Shown here in pieces: positions 24,972-34,716 of a stretch of DNA of 64,000 nt (positions are counted from its first letter, which is position 1; the number at the start of each line of letters is the position of its first letter). Position numbers and translations under genes: made by a program. Source of the stretch: Tistlia sp040905785 (GTDB taxonomy: Bacteria; Pseudomonadota; Alphaproteobacteria; Kiloniellales; DSM-21159); assembly GCF_040905785.1 (NCBI RefSeq), contig NZ_JBBDQW010000029.1, positions 62,001-126,000 on the forward strand, read 5' to 3'. The notes below the pieces were generated by a model, which saw only the letters and a list, made by a program, of their open reading frames with translations, searched no databases and had not been told where the DNA came from.

Positions 24972-26462
24972 ATGACCGATCTCGACCTCCCCCTCCCCGA
25001 CGCCGGCCCCGGCAACCTGCCCGAGCTCTCGGTCTCCGAGGTCAGCCGGGCGATCAAGCGCACGCTCGAGGACCGCTTCGAGCGGGTGCGCGTGCGCGGC
25101 GAGATCTCGGGCTTCAAGCGGGCCGCCTCGGGCCACCTCTACCTTTGCCTGAAGGACGCGGAGGCGGCGCTCGACGCGGTCTGCTGGAAGGGCACGGCGG
25201 GACGCCTGCAGCTGCGTCCCGAGGACGGCATGGAGGTCATCGCCACCGGGCGCATCACGACCTTCCCGGGCCGCTCCAAGTACCAGCTGGTCATCGACAG
25301 CCTGGAGCTGGCCGGCGAGGGCGCGCTGCTGAAGCTGCTCGACGACCGGCGCCGCAAGCTGGCCGAGGAGGGCCTGTTCGACGCCGAGCGCAAGCGGCCC
25401 CTGCCCTACCTGCCGAGCGTCATCGGCGTCGTCACCTCGCCGACCGGCGCGGTGATCCGGGACATCCTGCACCGCCTCGCCGACCGCTTCCCGCGCCACG
25501 TCCTGGTCTGGCCGGTATTGGTCCAGGGTGAGGGCGCCGCCGAGCAGATCGCCAGGGCGATCCGCGGCTTCAACGCGCTTGCCGCCGACGGCGCCGTGCC
25601 GCGCCCGGACCTGCTGATCGTGGCGCGCGGCGGCGGCTCGCTGGAGGACCTCTGGGCCTTCAACGAGGAAGTCGTGGTGCGCGCCGCCGCCGAATCGGCG
25701 ATCCCGCTGATCTCGGCGGTCGGGCACGAGACCGACACGACCCTGATCGACTTCGCCTCGGACCGCCGGGCGCCGACGCCGACCGCGGCCGCCGAGATCG
25801 CGGTGCCGGTGCGCGGCGAGCTGGTCGCGACCCTGCTCGAGCTGGAGCACCGCAAGCTCGGCGCGGCGCAGCGCCTGATGACCGAGCGCCGCACCGCGGT
25901 CGAGAGCCTGGGCCGCGGCCTGCCCGACCCGGTGCGCCTGCTCGGCGAGAAGAGCCAGGCCCTGGACGAGCGGAGCGAGCGCCTCGCCCTCGCCTGGCGC
26001 GGCTTCCTGCAGCAGCGCGCCGCGCGGGCGAGCGAGCTGGGCGCGCACCTGCCGCATCCGCGCCAGCAGATCGCCTTCGCCCAGCGCGGCATCGGCGAGC
26101 TGGCGGCGCGCCTCGCCGGCCTCGGCCCGCGGATGACGCTCCCGGCGCGCCGCGCGCTGGCCGAAGTCGAGGCCGGGCGCCGCCTGCCGCTCTGCGCCAA
26201 GCGGATGACCGAGAAGGCCGGCGACGCGCTGGAGGCCTGGAGCGCGCGCCTGGAGACGGTCTCCTACGAGAAGACCCTGATACGCGGCTTCGCCGTGGTT
26301 CGCGACGCTAGCGGCCACGTCGTCGCGCGCGCCGACCAGGTCTCGCCCGGCGAGGCCCTGGAGATCCAGTTCGCAGATGCCCGCAGGGACGTCGTCGCCG
26401 GGGGCGGCGCGCCCCGGCGCAAGGCGACTCCGCCGGCGCCCAAGCAGCCCGACCTCTTCTAG
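24972..26462 (+). CDS. xseA: Exodeoxyribonuclease VII large subunit
   Basis: 496 aa. An N-terminal OB-fold (SVSEVSRAIKRTLEDRFERV, GEISGFKRAASGHLY) precedes the catalytic core. Catalytic-core landmarks are GVVTSPTGAVIRDILH, LIVARGGGSLEDLWAFNEE and SAVGHETDTTLIDFASD. A coiled-coil region of about 150 residues follows, then the C-terminal SYEKTLIRGFAVVRD segment. With the small subunit XseB, not in this window, it degrades single-stranded DNA from both ends. The tail after residue 475 is basic and proline-rich. Confidence 0.96.
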   Translation: MTDLDLPLPDAGPGNLPELSVSEVSRAIKRTLEDRFERVRVRGEISGFKRAASGHLYLCLKDAEAALDAVCWKGTAGRLQLRPEDGMEVIATGRITTFPGRSKYQLVIDSLELAGEGALLKLLDDRRRKLAEEGLFDAERKRPLPYLPSVIGVVTSPTGAVIRDILHRLADRFPRHVLVWPVLVQGEGAAEQIARAIRGFNALAADGAVPRPDLLIVARGGGSLEDLWAFNEEVVVRAAAESAIPLISAVGHETDTTLIDFASDRRAPTPTAAAEIAVPVRGELVATLLELEHRKLGAAQRLMTERRTAVESLGRGLPDPVRLLGEKSQALDERSERLALAWRGFLQQRAARASELGAHLPHPRQQIAFAQRGIGELAARLAGLGPRMTLPARRALAEVEAGRRLPLCAKRMTEKAGDALEAWSARLETVSYEKTLIRGFAVVRDASGHVVARADQVSPGEALEIQFADARRDVVAGGGAPRRKATPPAPKQPDLF

Positions 26463-26660
26463 CCTGCGGCGCCCGCACGCCGGGCTCGGCCTTGCGGCAC
26501 CTTGCCCCCGAGGAGAGCCGCGCGAGACCTTCGTCTTGTCTTGGACGACAGTCGTTATAAGAAGTGAATACTTCCGAGTCGACCGGACAAGCAAGGAACC
26601 ATCGCCGACCGATTCCGTTTGGCGACTCACGAACGACCCCCCGGAATCAGGAGAGCACCG

Positions 26661-27917
26661 ATGGTTTTCAACCCCCTTCAGGAGAAGGGCATCCCCCTCG
26701 AGAAGCAGCTGCGCAACTGGAGCGAGCTGAACGTCAAGCCCTATGACAAGGAAACGGTTCACCCCTACAGCCGCTGCCGCGGCATCGCCGCCAACGGCGT
26801 CGAGGTCGAGGCGATGATGTTCTCGCACCAGATGGCGCGCAACACCATCGACCCGAAGATCAAGCAGCAGCTGGCCATGGTGCGGCGCGTCGAGGCGCAG
26901 CAGCAGAAGGCGATCAACTGGCTGATCCCCGGCGACGAATCGACGCTCGAGGTGACGATCGGCTACGAGCAGGTGGCGGTCGACCTGACCTCCTGCATCG
27001 CCAAGCTGGAGCCCGATCCCTACCTGCGCCAGGTCTACGAGTTCGGCCTGCTCGAGGACTTCGACCACCTCTACCGCTACGCCAACCTCTACGACCTGCT
27101 CGACGGCAGGCGCGCCGAGAAGCTGGTCGGCGAGCTGACGGAGATCATGCCGGGCCGGCCGACGATCTTCGAGCACCGCCACCCGCACGACGAGATCCGC
27201 CGGCCGATGACGGCGCTGGCCGCCGACCCGCAGTCGATCCTCAACGCCATGATGGTGATGTCTGCCGAGCAGCAGACGATGAACTTCTACAACACCATCG
27301 GCAATCGCTTCCAGGAGCCGCTGGCCCGCGGCCTCTACCTCGAGATCGCCGAAATCGAGGAGCAGCACGTCAGCCACTACGAGTCGATCCTCGACCCCAG
27401 CTGCACCTGGATCGAGAACCTGCTCCTGCACGAGCTCACCGAGTGCTGGATGTACTACTCCTTCATGGAGGAGGAGCCGGATCCGCGGGTCAAGGCGCTC
27501 TACGAGACCCACCTGGCGATGGAGATCGAGCATCTCCAGATCGCCGCCGAGCTGATGCGCACGGTCGAGAAGCGCGATCCGGAGCAGCTGCTGCCGAAGT
27601 CGCTGAAGCCGAACCTGACGTTCAAGGAGAACAAGGCCTACGTCCGCGAGGTGCTGGCCAAGCAGGTCGACCTGACCGCCGACGGCGCCGACTTCGTCCC
27701 GATCACCGACCTGCCCTCCGGCCACCGCTACTTCGACTACCAGCGCGCGGTGAACGGCGATCAGGTGCCGAGCGAGCAGGTCATCGAGGAGATGCGTGGC
27801 AAGGGCCGCGAGTACCGGCTGGAGACCGAGGGCCCGCACCCGGTCGAGGCGCTGCGTCTCGATGAGGACGGGCGCAAGGGCTCCAAGCTGGCCTATCACG
27901 AGGTCGCGGCGGAATAG
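26661..27917 (+). CDS. Ferritin-like diiron-candidate protein, unknown function
   Basis: 418 aa, mostly helical, no signal peptide. Candidate metal ligands are spread along two four-helix-like halves: E103 (GYEQ), E132/D133 with H136 (LEDFDH), E203 (SAEQQ), E233-x-x-H236 (EEQH), E258/E261 (HELTE), E288-x-x-H291 (EIEH). The paired E-x-x-H motifs are the ferritin-like hallmark. It is longer than bacterioferritin or rubrerythrin and has no rubredoxin domain. The ATG at 26661 is preceded by CAGGAGAG; the in-frame ATG at 26619 would add 14 unconserved residues. Ten bases after its stop begins a hemerythrin gene, so the two form an operon. I do not know its reaction: oxygen or peroxide handling, iron storage or an oxygenase are all possible. 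Confidence 0.75.
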   Translation: MVFNPLQEKGIPLEKQLRNWSELNVKPYDKETVHPYSRCRGIAANGVEVEAMMFSHQMARNTIDPKIKQQLAMVRRVEAQQQKAINWLIPGDESTLEVTIGYEQVAVDLTSCIAKLEPDPYLRQVYEFGLLEDFDHLYRYANLYDLLDGRRAEKLVGELTEIMPGRPTIFEHRHPHDEIRRPMTALAADPQSILNAMMVMSAEQQTMNFYNTIGNRFQEPLARGLYLEIAEIEEQHVSHYESILDPSCTWIENLLLHELTECWMYYSFMEEEPDPRVKALYETHLAMEIEHLQIAAELMRTVEKRDPEQLLPKSLKPNLTFKENKAYVREVLAKQVDLTADGADFVPITDLPSGHRYFDYQRAVNGDQVPSEQVIEEMRGKGREYRLETEGPHPVEALRLDEDGRKGSKLAYHEVAAE

Positions 27918-27927
27918 GAGGATGGCG

Positions 27928-28503
27928 ATGAGCCCGAGCAAGACGTCCCACGAGGCCTCGCAGTCGGACCCGATCTCGCCTGCCGCCGCGCTGATGGCGG
28001 GCAAGAAGGTGGCGCCCGACGCGACGCTGCTGCTGGAGCAGGAGCACCGCGAGGTCGAGGGCTACTTCGCCGCCTACGAGGCGGCGTCGGACAAGAAGGT
28101 CAAGCTGCGCCTGATCGAGCGCATCTGCCTCGACCTCCAGGCGCACACGACCCTGGAGAAGGAGATCCTCTACCCGGTCGCCCGCGAGGCGACCGGCGAG
28201 GACGCGCTCCTCGACCACGCCGAGGAGGAGCACGCCGAGGCCAAGGAGATGGTCACCGAGCTGCTCGCCGCCGCCAAGGCGGGCAAGACGCCGGACCAGC
28301 TGGTGACCAAGCTGCGCAAGGCGGTCGAGGAGCATGTCGAGGAGGAGGAGCAGAAGCTCTTTCCGGAGCTGCGCGAGGCCGACCTCGACCTCTACGCCCT
28401 CGGACGGCGCCTCGCGGCGCGGCGGCCCGAGGTCTTCGGCAAGCTGACCGGCAAGCCGGTGCCGCCGCAGCCGGAGTTCAAGGACTACGACGGCCGGATG
28501 TAG
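27928..28503 (+). CDS. Hemerythrin HHE-domain protein
   Basis: 191 aa. A flexible N-terminus of about 30 residues precedes a four-helix hemerythrin domain. The expected ligands are present: H40 (LEQEH), H73 with E77 (QAHTTLEKE), H97 and H102 (LLDHAEEEH), H136 with E140 (EEHVEEEE). That is five His and two carboxylates, enough for a mu-oxo diiron site that binds O2 or NO. The ATG at 27928 is preferred over 27922 because AGGAGG abuts the earlier one and is six bases from the later one. It lies ten bases downstream of the ferritin-like gene. A basic, proline-containing tail follows the domain. Confidence 0.88.
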   Translation: MSPSKTSHEASQSDPISPAAALMAGKKVAPDATLLLEQEHREVEGYFAAYEAASDKKVKLRLIERICLDLQAHTTLEKEILYPVAREATGEDALLDHAEEEHAEAKEMVTELLAAAKAGKTPDQLVTKLRKAVEEHVEEEEQKLFPELREADLDLYALGRRLAARRPEVFGKLTGKPVPPQPEFKDYDGRM

Positions 28504-28516
28504 CGCCGGCGGGACG

Positions 28517-28541
28517 GCCGGGGCGGCAGGATCGCCCCGGC
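28517..28541. terminator. Hairpin between hemerythrin and potA-like genes
   Basis: GCCGGGGCG and CGCCCCGGC form a perfect 9-bp stem with a seven-base loop, 14 bp after the hemerythrin stop. It serves the convergent genes on both sides if it acts as a terminator. No U-tract follows on the plus strand. Confidence 0.5.
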
Positions 28542-28581
28542 TACCCCCTTGCTCTGCGCCGCCACGGCCCGGCGCTCGCCG

Positions 28582-29673
<1,092 letters not shown>

Positions 29674-29719
29674 CGGCGGGCTCTCTTCCTGGCGATCGCG
29701 CGGGGTGGGGCCGGCCCGC

Positions 29720-30619
29720 TCAGGCGGGCTTGGTCGGGGTCTGCAGGCGCATGGCGACGACGGTGGCGACGACGGTGATGACGATCAGGACGGTCGAGGC
29801 GGCGTTGACCTCCGGCGTCACCGAGAAGCGCACCATGGAGAAGATCTTGACCGGCAGGGTGATGGTGTCCGGGCCGGCGGTGAAGAAGGTGATGACGAAG
29901 TCGTCGAGCGACAGGGTGAAGGCGATCAGGGCGCCGGCGATCAGGCCCGGCTTCAGGTGCGGCACGACGATGTCGATCAGGGTGCGCCACTCGGTCGCGC
30001 CGAGATCCTTGGCGGCGTCCTCGAGCTCGCGGTTGAAGCCGGCGAGGCGCGCTCGGACGATGACCGCCACGAAGGGGAAGGAGAAGGCGACGTGGGCGAT
30101 CGTGATGTTGGTCAGGCTGAGCGGCCAGGGCAGGTTGTTGGGCCAGCCGATCCAGGCGAAGAAGGCCATCATCGCGACCCCCATGCAGATCTCGGGGATC
30201 ACGATCGGCAGCGCCACGGCGCCCTCGTAGAGCGGCCGGCCCGGGAAGCGGAAGCGCCAGAGCAGCAGCGCCGTCAGCGTTCCCAGGACGACGCTGAGCA
30301 GGGTGCTCGCCACCGCGATGGTCAGCGAATTGGCGAAGGCCGTCAGCAGGCTGTCGTTGCTGGCCGCCTTGACGTACCAGTCGGTGGTGAAGCTGACCCA
30401 GACGATGTTGCGCCGCGAGGAGTTGAAGCTGTAGGCGACCAGCACGACGATCGGCGCGTAAAGGAACAGGAAGGTCAGCGCGAGGATCAGGCGCATCCAC
30501 CAGCGCCGGCCGTAGTCGAGTGGCCCCATCGCGGAATCGCGGCGGAGTCCGAGGCGCAAGGCCCGTGCGAGGCGGCCGATACGAAGGGGCTGGACGGCCG
30601 GGGTCGAGCGGTCGGCCAT
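29720..30619 (-). CDS. potC: Polyamine-type ABC transporter permease (PotC-like)
   Basis: 299 aa with six membrane segments. The cytoplasmic EAA loop reads ELEDAAKDLGATEWRTLIDI, the coupling site to the ATPase. NSLTIAVASTLLSVVLGTLT is the conserved start of the transport domain. The ATG at 30619 lies five bases after the potB stop. It adds a basic 45-residue N-terminus; a later start at MGPLDYGRRWWMRL is possible and closer to the usual family length. Confidence 0.88.
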   Translation of the reverse strand: MADRSTPAVQPLRIGRLARALRLGLRRDSAMGPLDYGRRWWMRLILALTFLFLYAPIVVLVAYSFNSSRRNIVWVSFTTDWYVKAASNDSLLTAFANSLTIAVASTLLSVVLGTLTALLLWRFRFPGRPLYEGAVALPIVIPEICMGVAMMAFFAWIGWPNNLPWPLSLTNITIAHVAFSFPFVAVIVRARLAGFNRELEDAAKDLGATEWRTLIDIVVPHLKPGLIAGALIAFTLSLDDFVITFFTAGPDTITLPVKIFSMVRFSVTPEVNAASTVLIVITVVATVVAMRLQTPTKPA

Positions 30620-30624
30620 GGCGC

Positions 30625-31548
30625 TCAGGCGTCCAGCGCGCCGGCGCCGCGGCGCCCGGCGACCAGCGCGCGCAGGGCGAGCGCGAAGAAGGTCGCGTAC
30701 ATCAGCAGGAAGGACAGCGCCGCGCCGAAGGGCCAGTCGTTGGCGCTCTTGAACTGCCGCTCGATGACGTTGCCGATCATCTGGCTGTCGGTGCCGCCCA
30801 GCAGGTCGGGGATGAAGAAGGCGCCGAGCGCCGGGATGAAGACGATGACGATGCCCGAGAGCGCGCCCTGCCAGGTCAGCGGGAAGACCACCGAGCGGAA
30901 GGTCCGCCAGTGCCCGGCGCCCAGGTCCAGGCTGGCCTCCAGATAGGCGCGGTCGAGCTTCTCGATGTTGGCGTAGAGCGGCAGCACCATGAAGGGGAAG
31001 AAGGCGTAGACGATGCCGGCGACGACGGCGACGTTGTTGTAGAGCAGGTTCATCGGCACGAAGCGCTCGCCGAGCAGGTTGAGTTCGCCCAGGCCGATCA
31101 GCGCGAGCAGCCAGTTGGCCAGGTTCCACAGGTCCTCGTAGGCGAAGTTGACGTAGCCGCGGCTCCGGAAGACGGCGATCAGCGCGTAGGTGCGGATCAG
31201 GATGTTGATCCAGAACGGCAGGATGACCAGCAGCAGCAGCCAGGGCTTGGCCCGCTCGGAGGCGAAGGCGATGGCGAAGGCGACCGGGTAGCCGACGAGG
31301 AGGCAGATCAGGGTCGCGGCGCCGGCGAGCAGGAGCGACTTCCAGAGGATCTGGAGATAGATCGGCTCGAGCGCGCGCAGGTAGTTGTCGAGCGTGAAGG
31401 TCAGCTCGGTGTCGATGATGCCGCGCTTCTCCGAGAAGGAGTAGCCCCAGACCAGGGTCAGCGGCACCAGGAAGAAGCAGACGAGCCAGAAGCTGGGCGG
31501 CAGCGAGAAGGCCCAGAAGACCAGGGGATGCTTGCGCCAGTTTTCCAT
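30625..31548 (-). CDS. potB: Polyamine-type ABC transporter permease (PotB-like)
   Basis: 307 aa with six membrane segments. LPFWINILIRTYALIAVF is the characteristic PotB motif after helix two. The EAA loop is AYLEASLDLGAGHWRTFRSV. It forms the channel with PotC. It begins 86 bp after the potD stop, across a hairpin plus a 15-base homopolymer. Confidence 0.9.
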   Translation of the reverse strand: MENWRKHPLVFWAFSLPPSFWLVCFFLVPLTLVWGYSFSEKRGIIDTELTFTLDNYLRALEPIYLQILWKSLLLAGAATLICLLVGYPVAFAIAFASERAKPWLLLLVILPFWINILIRTYALIAVFRSRGYVNFAYEDLWNLANWLLALIGLGELNLLGERFVPMNLLYNNVAVVAGIVYAFFPFMVLPLYANIEKLDRAYLEASLDLGAGHWRTFRSVVFPLTWQGALSGIVIVFIPALGAFFIPDLLGGTDSQMIGNVIERQFKSANDWPFGAALSFLLMYATFFALALRALVAGRRGAGALDA

Positions 31549-31584
31549 CGAGCCGCCGGCTGCGCCCTATCGGGAAGGCTGGTC

Positions 31585-31621
31585 GGGGCGGGCCGCTCGC
31601 GGCCCGCCCCCCCCCCCCCCC
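31585..31621 (-). repeat. 12-bp GC hairpin plus 15-base C/G homopolymer between potD and potB
   Basis: GGGGCGGGCCGC (31585-31596), a two-base centre, then GCGGCCCGCCCC (31599-31610) make a perfect 12-bp stem. The right arm merges into fifteen consecutive C at 31607-31621. On the coding (minus) strand the order is potD stop, fourteen bases, G15, hairpin, potB. Such intercistronic hairpins commonly protect the upstream binding-protein mRNA and reduce expression of the permeases. A homopolymer this long can also slip. Confidence 0.75.
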
Positions 31622-31634
31622 GCGAATCGGGCCG

Positions 31635-32726
31635 TCAGCCTGCCATGACTCGGGTCCAGGCCTCCTCGTAGAGCCGCTGCGCGTCCTCGCCCAGGTAGAT
31701 CTGCGGCTCGCAGCGCGCGATCGTCTCGTCGGTCGGGAAGATCGCCGGATTGTCGTTGTACTCGGGGCCGAGCAGCTCGCGCGCCGCCTGGTTGGCCGTC
31801 GCGTACTGGATGTAGTCGGCGATCGCCGCGCCCGGCTCGGGCGCCAGGATGTAGTTGATGAAGGCGTGGGCGTTGTCCGGGTGCGGCGCGTCCTTCGGAA
31901 TGCACAGCGTGTCCTGCCAGAGCAGAGAGCCCTCGTCCGGCACGACGTAGCTGACGTCGGGGTCCTCGGCCATGATCTGCAGGATGTCGCCGTTCCACTC
32001 GACGGTCAGGTCGACCTCGCCGGAGAGCAGCAGGTCCTGGCCGTTGTCCTCCGCGAAGACCTTGACGTTCGGCTTCTGGCGGATCAGCAGCTCCTCGGCC
32101 GCCTTGATCTCCGCGGGATCGGTCGTGTTCATCGAGTACCCGAGATACTTGGCGGCCATGCCGAGCATCGTGCGGCTCTCGCTGAGCAGGGCGATGCGGC
32201 CGGCGTGGGCGTCGCTCTCGAGCACCGCGCTCCAGCTGCTCGGCACGCCGTCGACCGCCGACTTGCGGTAGCCGATGCCCATGGTGCCCCACATGTAGGG
32301 CATCGAGTACTCGCGGCCCGGGTCGAAGGCGGCGTCCCGGAAGGCCGGAGCGACATTGCTGAAGTTCGGGATCTTCGAGTGATCGAGCTTCTGCAGCAGG
32401 CCCGCGAGGATCAGGCGCTCGCAGTAGTCGTTGGTCGGCACGATCACGTCGAAGCCGGGATTGCCCTCCTTGAAGCGGGCGAAGAGCTCGTCGTTGTCGG
32501 CGAAGAGACTCATCGAGACGTCGATGCCGGAGACCTCCTTGAAGTCTTCCAGCGTCGTCTCGCCGATGTAGGTGTCCCAGTTGTAGAAGTTGACCTTCGG
32601 CTCCTCCTGGGCCTTCGCCCCCTTGGGCAGGCCCGCGAAGGTGAGGCCGACGGCGGCGGCACCGGTCAGGAACCGGCGGCGCGACAGCGCCTCGATGAGC
32701 GTTCGTCCGGGGTGCTGGCGACGCAT
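31635..32726 (-). CDS. potD: Polyamine-type ABC transporter substrate-binding protein (PotD-like)
   Basis: 363 aa. The N-terminus SRRRFLTGAAAVGLTFAG is a Tat-type twin-arginine signal; the usual cleavage region follows at AKA-QEE. The mature part begins VNFYNWDTYIGE, the classic PotD/PotF start, and includes FDVIVPTNDY, MWGTMGIGYRKSAV and LTVEWNGDI. It binds polyamine or a related ligand in the periplasm. AGGGAGAT precedes the ATG at 32726. It is the first gene of the operon. Ligand choice cannot be settled from sequence. Confidence 0.9.
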   Translation of the reverse strand: MRRQHPGRTLIEALSRRRFLTGAAAVGLTFAGLPKGAKAQEEPKVNFYNWDTYIGETTLEDFKEVSGIDVSMSLFADNDELFARFKEGNPGFDVIVPTNDYCERLILAGLLQKLDHSKIPNFSNVAPAFRDAAFDPGREYSMPYMWGTMGIGYRKSAVDGVPSSWSAVLESDAHAGRIALLSESRTMLGMAAKYLGYSMNTTDPAEIKAAEELLIRQKPNVKVFAEDNGQDLLLSGEVDLTVEWNGDILQIMAEDPDVSYVVPDEGSLLWQDTLCIPKDAPHPDNAHAFINYILAPEPGAAIADYIQYATANQAARELLGPEYNDNPAIFPTDETIARCEPQIYLGEDAQRLYEEAWTRVMAG

Positions 32727-32888
32727 GTCAATCTCCCTGCTGCCTGGAATGGAGGTGGTCGGTCCTTGTTCTCCCCGCCCGTGCGGCTCCCCACCGCCGG
32801 ACGCGGGCTTGCCGCCATTGTTCTCGACCGGCCACCTTCTGCGCAAGTCCGTTGCGGTGCAACGACCTGCGAGCGGCCGGTGCGCCCG

Positions 32889-33554
32889 TCAGCCCCCGCC
32901 GTAGCCGAGCGGAAGCCGCTCCGCGGCCCCGATCAGGTCGTCGGCCGTCAGCACCCGGAAGCCGGGCGCGGCGAGGTCCAGCGCCCGGGCGCGCTCGCCG
33001 GCCGCCGCGCCGTGACCGGTCAGGACGTGCAGGCCGCCGGCCAGGCCGGCGCGGCGGCCGGCCTCGAGGTCGAGCGCCCGGTCGCCGACGATCCAGCCCG
33101 CCGCCGGCTCGAGCGCCAGCAGCGCGCCGGCGCGCAGGAGCATGCCGGGATTCGGCTTGCGCGCCGGATGGTCGGGGTGGCGGTAGCGGCCGAGGCCCTC
33201 GGGGTGGTGCGGACAGGCCAGGACCAGGTCGAAGGGCTCGGGTGCGCCGGCCGCGGCGAGCTGGCGCTCGATCTCGGCCTGGGTTGCCGCGAAGGCCGGC
33301 CAGCCGTAGCGGCCGCGGCCGACGCCCGACTGGTTGCTGACCAGCACCACGGCCCAGCCGGCGGCGCGCGCCGCGCGGCACAGCGCGGCGGCGCCGGGCG
33401 CGACCCGCACCTCGGCCGGCCGGTGCAGGTAGCCGACCTCCTCGACGACGACGCCGTCGCGGTCCAGGAACAGCGCCCGCCCCGACGCCGGCCGCGAGCC
33501 GGGCTCACGGAGCCGGCGGCGCTCGCACCACAGGCCGTCGGGCTGCTCGCCCAT
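32889..33554 (-). CDS. HAD-IIIA phosphatase, GmhB-like
   Basis: 221 aa. The HAD nucleophile motif is FLDRDGVVVEEVGYL (D31, D33), motif II SNQSG, motif III Lys in ARKPNPGM, motif IV GDRALD. It resembles D-glycero-D-manno-heptose-1,7-bisphosphate 7-phosphatase. The zinc loop keeps the first half, ACPHHPEG (C114, H116, H117), but the second Cys pair (CDC before RKP in GmhB) is replaced by HPDHPARKP. Heptose phosphatase activity is possible but other sugar or histidinol phosphates are open. It is upstream of bdhA's 3' end on the same strand. Confidence 0.75.
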   Translation of the reverse strand: MGEQPDGLWCERRRLREPGSRPASGRALFLDRDGVVVEEVGYLHRPAEVRVAPGAAALCRAARAAGWAVVLVSNQSGVGRGRYGWPAFAATQAEIERQLAAAGAPEPFDLVLACPHHPEGLGRYRHPDHPARKPNPGMLLRAGALLALEPAAGWIVGDRALDLEAGRRAGLAGGLHVLTGHGAAAGERARALDLAAPGFRVLTADDLIGAAERLPLGYGGG

Positions 33555-33586
33555 CCGCCGCGCCCGCTCCCCGCCGCCGGCGGCGC

Positions 33587-34375
33587 CTACTGGGCGGTCC
33601 AGCCGCCGTCGATCGGCAGCGCGGCGCCGGTGATGCGCTCGGCGGCCGGCGAGCAGAGGAAGACCGCGAAGGCGCCGATCTGCTCGGGCGTCACCGGCTC
33701 GCCGCTCGGCATCTTCTCGCCGATCAGCTTCTCCCGGGCGGCCGCCGCGGTCAGGCTCTCGCGCTCGGCCAGGGCGTCGATCTGCTTCTGGACCAGGGGC
33801 GTCAGCACCCAGCCCGGGCAGATCGCGTTGGCGGTGATGCCGTCGCGCGCGGTCTCCAGGGCCGTCACCTTGGTCAGGCCGACGATGCCGTGCTTGGCCG
33901 CGACGTAGGCCGATTTCTGCACCGAGGCGACCAGGCCGTGCGCCGAGGCGACGTTGAGAATGCGGCCCCAGCCGCGGCGCTTCATCGCCGGCAGGGCATG
34001 GTGGGTGGTGTGGAAGGCGCTCGAGAGGTTGATCGCGATCACCGCGTCCCAGCGCTCGGCCGGGAAGTCCTCGAGGTTGGCGGTATGCTGGATGCCGGCA
34101 TTGTTGACCAGGATGTCGACCGCGCCGAACTCGGCCTCGGCCTTCTTCATCATGGTTTCGATCGCCGCCGGCCGGCTCATGTCGGCGCCGTCGTAGACGA
34201 CCTTGACTCCGTGCTCCTCGGCCAGGCCGGTCTTGAGCCGGGCGATCGCGGCCTCCTCGCCGAAGCCGTTGAGGACGATGTCGGCGCCCTGGGCGGCCAG
34301 GGCGCGCGCGATGGCTTCGCCGATGCCGCTGGTCGAGCCGGTGACCAGGGCGGTCTTGCCGGAAAGGTCGGTCAT
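33587..34375 (-). CDS. bdhA: 3-hydroxybutyrate dehydrogenase
   Basis: 262 aa SDR. TGSTSGIGEAIARAL is the NAD-binding glycine motif, NNAGIQHTANLEDFP the BdhA-type NAG region, and S-x-Y-x-x-x-K is AYVAAKHG with the catalytic Tyr and Lys. HGLVASVQKSAYVAAKHGI and NAICPGWVLTPLVQKQI are conserved in this subgroup. It interconverts 3-hydroxybutyrate and acetoacetate, linking polyhydroxybutyrate to central metabolism. Confidence 0.93.
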   Translation of the reverse strand: MTDLSGKTALVTGSTSGIGEAIARALAAQGADIVLNGFGEEAAIARLKTGLAEEHGVKVVYDGADMSRPAAIETMMKKAEAEFGAVDILVNNAGIQHTANLEDFPAERWDAVIAINLSSAFHTTHHALPAMKRRGWGRILNVASAHGLVASVQKSAYVAAKHGIVGLTKVTALETARDGITANAICPGWVLTPLVQKQIDALAERESLTAAAAREKLIGEKMPSGEPVTPEQIGAFAVFLCSPAAERITGAALPIDGGWTAQ

Positions 34376-34484
34376 GCTATGGATCCCTGCGAGTGGAGGA
34401 AGGGGTGCGGAGGACGGCCCTCCAATCTGGCGCCTTCGCGACGAAGCCGCCAGGGGCACGCCCTGCAGGAAACACCAAGGACCG

Positions 34485-34688
34485 ATGGACACCTGGCTCG
34501 CCTGGACGATCGTGATCTGCGGCTGGCTGCTGCCCCTGCTCGACGTGGCGGCCTCGCGCCGCAGCGGGTCCTGGGCGCCGCCGCCCGGCGGCCGCTGCCC
34601 CTTCGGGCCGCGCGTCGGCTGGCTCGTCGTCGTGCTGCTCGGCGGCCCGCTCGGCTGGCTGCTGTACAGGAAACGGCGACCCGCCTGA
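34485..34688 (+). CDS. Small two-helix membrane protein, PLDc_N-like
   Basis: 67 aa. An N-terminal hydrophobic segment (TWLAWTIVICGWLLPLLDV) and a second near the C-terminus (GWLVVVLLGGPLGWLLYRKR) match the two-helix pattern of PLDc_N-type proteins, which lack enzymatic parts. AAGGA lies four bases before the ATG. It converges with the DUF1192 gene. Function unknown. Confidence 0.6.
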   Translation: MDTWLAWTIVICGWLLPLLDVAASRRSGSWAPPPGGRCPFGPRVGWLVVVLLGGPLGWLLYRKRRPA

Positions 34689-34716
34689 CGCGCGGCGCGC
34701 CAGCCTCGGGGTAGCC

